Positions 62,910-64,000 of a DNA stretch of 64,000 nucleotides are shown here, in pieces. The stretch covers positions 3,472,001 through 3,536,000 of the forward strand of contig JAJQJQ010000018.1 in the NCBI GenBank assembly GCA_028622995.1, read 5' to 3'. The translations under genes and the position numbers were made by a program. The stretch is from Panagrolaimus kolymaensis (taxonomy: Eukaryota > Nematoda > Chromadorea > Rhabditida > Panagrolaimidae). The notes beneath the pieces were generated by a model, which saw only the letters and a list, made by a program, of their open reading frames with translations, made no database searches and had not been told where the DNA came from. Position 1 is the first letter of the stretch. Every line of letters starts with the position of its first letter.

Positions 62910-64000
62910 AATTTTGATTAGCAAAAAAAGATACAAGCTTTGTGAATGAAAGAAAAAAAATTTAGACTTCGAAAAAAAGCACTTCAAAGTTCATCACATA
63001 TTGCCAAAATATTGTTTTAGCATTTGTTTTGAAAAAAGGCTTTCATTTTTTCATTTCGATGGCCGACCTTTGCTTTGGTTGTTTTTTGAATGGACTTGAA
63101 ACAACTAATTTCTGATGCATTTATTAACTATTTTTATAAATAATATTATATTTTGAGTAACATGTTATAAAAGCAAAAAACAGAACAAAAAATTTTAATT
63201 TCAAACAATTTCCTTATGAACTTTTCTATTTCAGGTTTTATACAATAATAAAAAAAAATTTTTTTAAAGGGACGAATTTTATTATTCGCTCAAAATTATT
63301 ACCTTTTTAATATTCATTATAAGGTTAATTAAAATGAAAGCTTTTCGACATAGCTTTCTATCATTTTATTATTTAAATCGATTAAATGTAAAAGAAAAGG
63401 CAAAGAAACCAAAGTGATGGTGTTTTCAAAAAGCAGCAACACCTGAATAATTATAATAAGTCCCGAATTTTATATAGCTTAATTAGAAGGATAAACATTT
63501 TATAACTTTTATTTTAATTGTAATTTTTTTTGCTTTTCTTTCTCGAATATTTATGTCAATTTTTGTTTTGTTTTATTGCATATAAAAGTACCATTTTACT
63601 GTTTAAAAATGACGAATCGAAGTTGATACGTTGCACTCAAATAACAATTTTTAAGGATGAAAAAAAACTATGATCGTCGGCGGCGGCCATCTAAAAGTGT
63701 CAGTAAAAAATTATTTAACGACTATTTTATCAATGAAATTATCAAAGGCATAAAATGCATTAGTTGCTGATTGAAGTGAAAAAAAAACAAGGCTCCAACG
63801 ATCTATTTATTTGTTTCCAACAAAAATATACATAAATAAATTTAAAGCAATTATAGCAAAGTTTTTTTTATTTTGTTGTTAATTTTTTTAATATAATCCT
63901 TAAAATTTAATCATCCATTTACCTTATACTTTGTTGCTTCTTTTTTGACCAGAACAACTATAATCGGTATTTAATCGAAAACGGTGTAAGCTTTCTTTTT
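62910..64000. other. COX18 upstream region to window edge
   Basis: About 1.1 kb of AT-rich DNA, with the COX18 5' UTR and promoter at its left end. No coding exon, RNA gene or repeat recognised. Confidence 0.5.

Noticed and set aside
62910..62987. Upstream in-frame start of COX18
   Set aside because: The extra 26 residues are Phe/Lys/Leu-rich spacer translation, while MLARPLARISLGRAST is a textbook presequence start.

Overview
This window is AT-rich eukaryotic nuclear DNA, most likely from a nematode. The reasons are: coding exons interrupted by very short introns (mostly about 40-90 bases); TTTTCAG/TTTTTAG acceptors lying a few bases upstream of some start codons, as expected for spliced-leader trans-splicing; protein families that read like nematode orthologues (EGL-19, LET-70, RAB-28, FKH-7/FoxP, WDFY-3, ATG-7); and T-rich spacers. 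Species cannot be fixed from the sequence. A clade IV (Meloidogyne-like) nematode is my guess from base composition only. No CRISPR array, rRNA, confident tRNA or intact transposon was found.

I rebuilt twelve gene models by joining in-frame exons at AG acceptors and GT (once GC) donors, and checked that reading phase is kept across every junction. On the minus strand, right to left: a CTTNBP2NL-like coiled-coil protein (13143-14899), the CNOT4/Not4 E3 ligase (9783-12262), and the 5' two-thirds of an egl-19 L-type calcium channel alpha-1 subunit that runs off the left edge (1-5885). On the plus strand: a FoxP/FKH-7 forkhead factor whose first exon is not found (22654-27784), the Rab28 GTPase (28237-29321), and a 1,704-residue BICRA/GLTSCR1-like chromatin-remodelling subunit (30579-36492). 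Mitochondrial ribosomal protein MRPS24 lies on the minus strand (37673-38319). Then on the plus strand come wdfy-3/Alfy (39105-50375), let-70/UBE2D (51569-52126), atg-7 (52760-55185) and a four-pass membrane protein (58227-61567). COX18, a mitochondrial inner-membrane insertase, is convergent with the last of these (61765-62909).

Noncoding DNA is extensive: about 3.9 kb 5' of egl-19, 7.7 kb 5' of FoxP, a 2.6 kb FoxP intron and about 5 kb around the first exon of the four-pass gene. These stretches are homopolymer-rich, and many of the open frames in them are strings of Phe/Lys/Leu with no recognisable domain.

Functionally, three neighbouring plus-strand genes act in ubiquitin/autophagy biology (Alfy scaffold, UBE2D E2, ATG7 E1). 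The Not4 E3 in the same window belongs to the family whose known E2 partner is UBC4/UBE2D. Whether this is more than coincidence is open. The most specific observations are a near-perfect RFX/DAF-19 X-box about 110 bases upstream of the ciliary GTPase rab-28, a FYVE finger in the Alfy orthologue that keeps its eight cysteines but has lost its PI3P-binding motifs, and relaxed 5' splice sites including one GC-AG intron.
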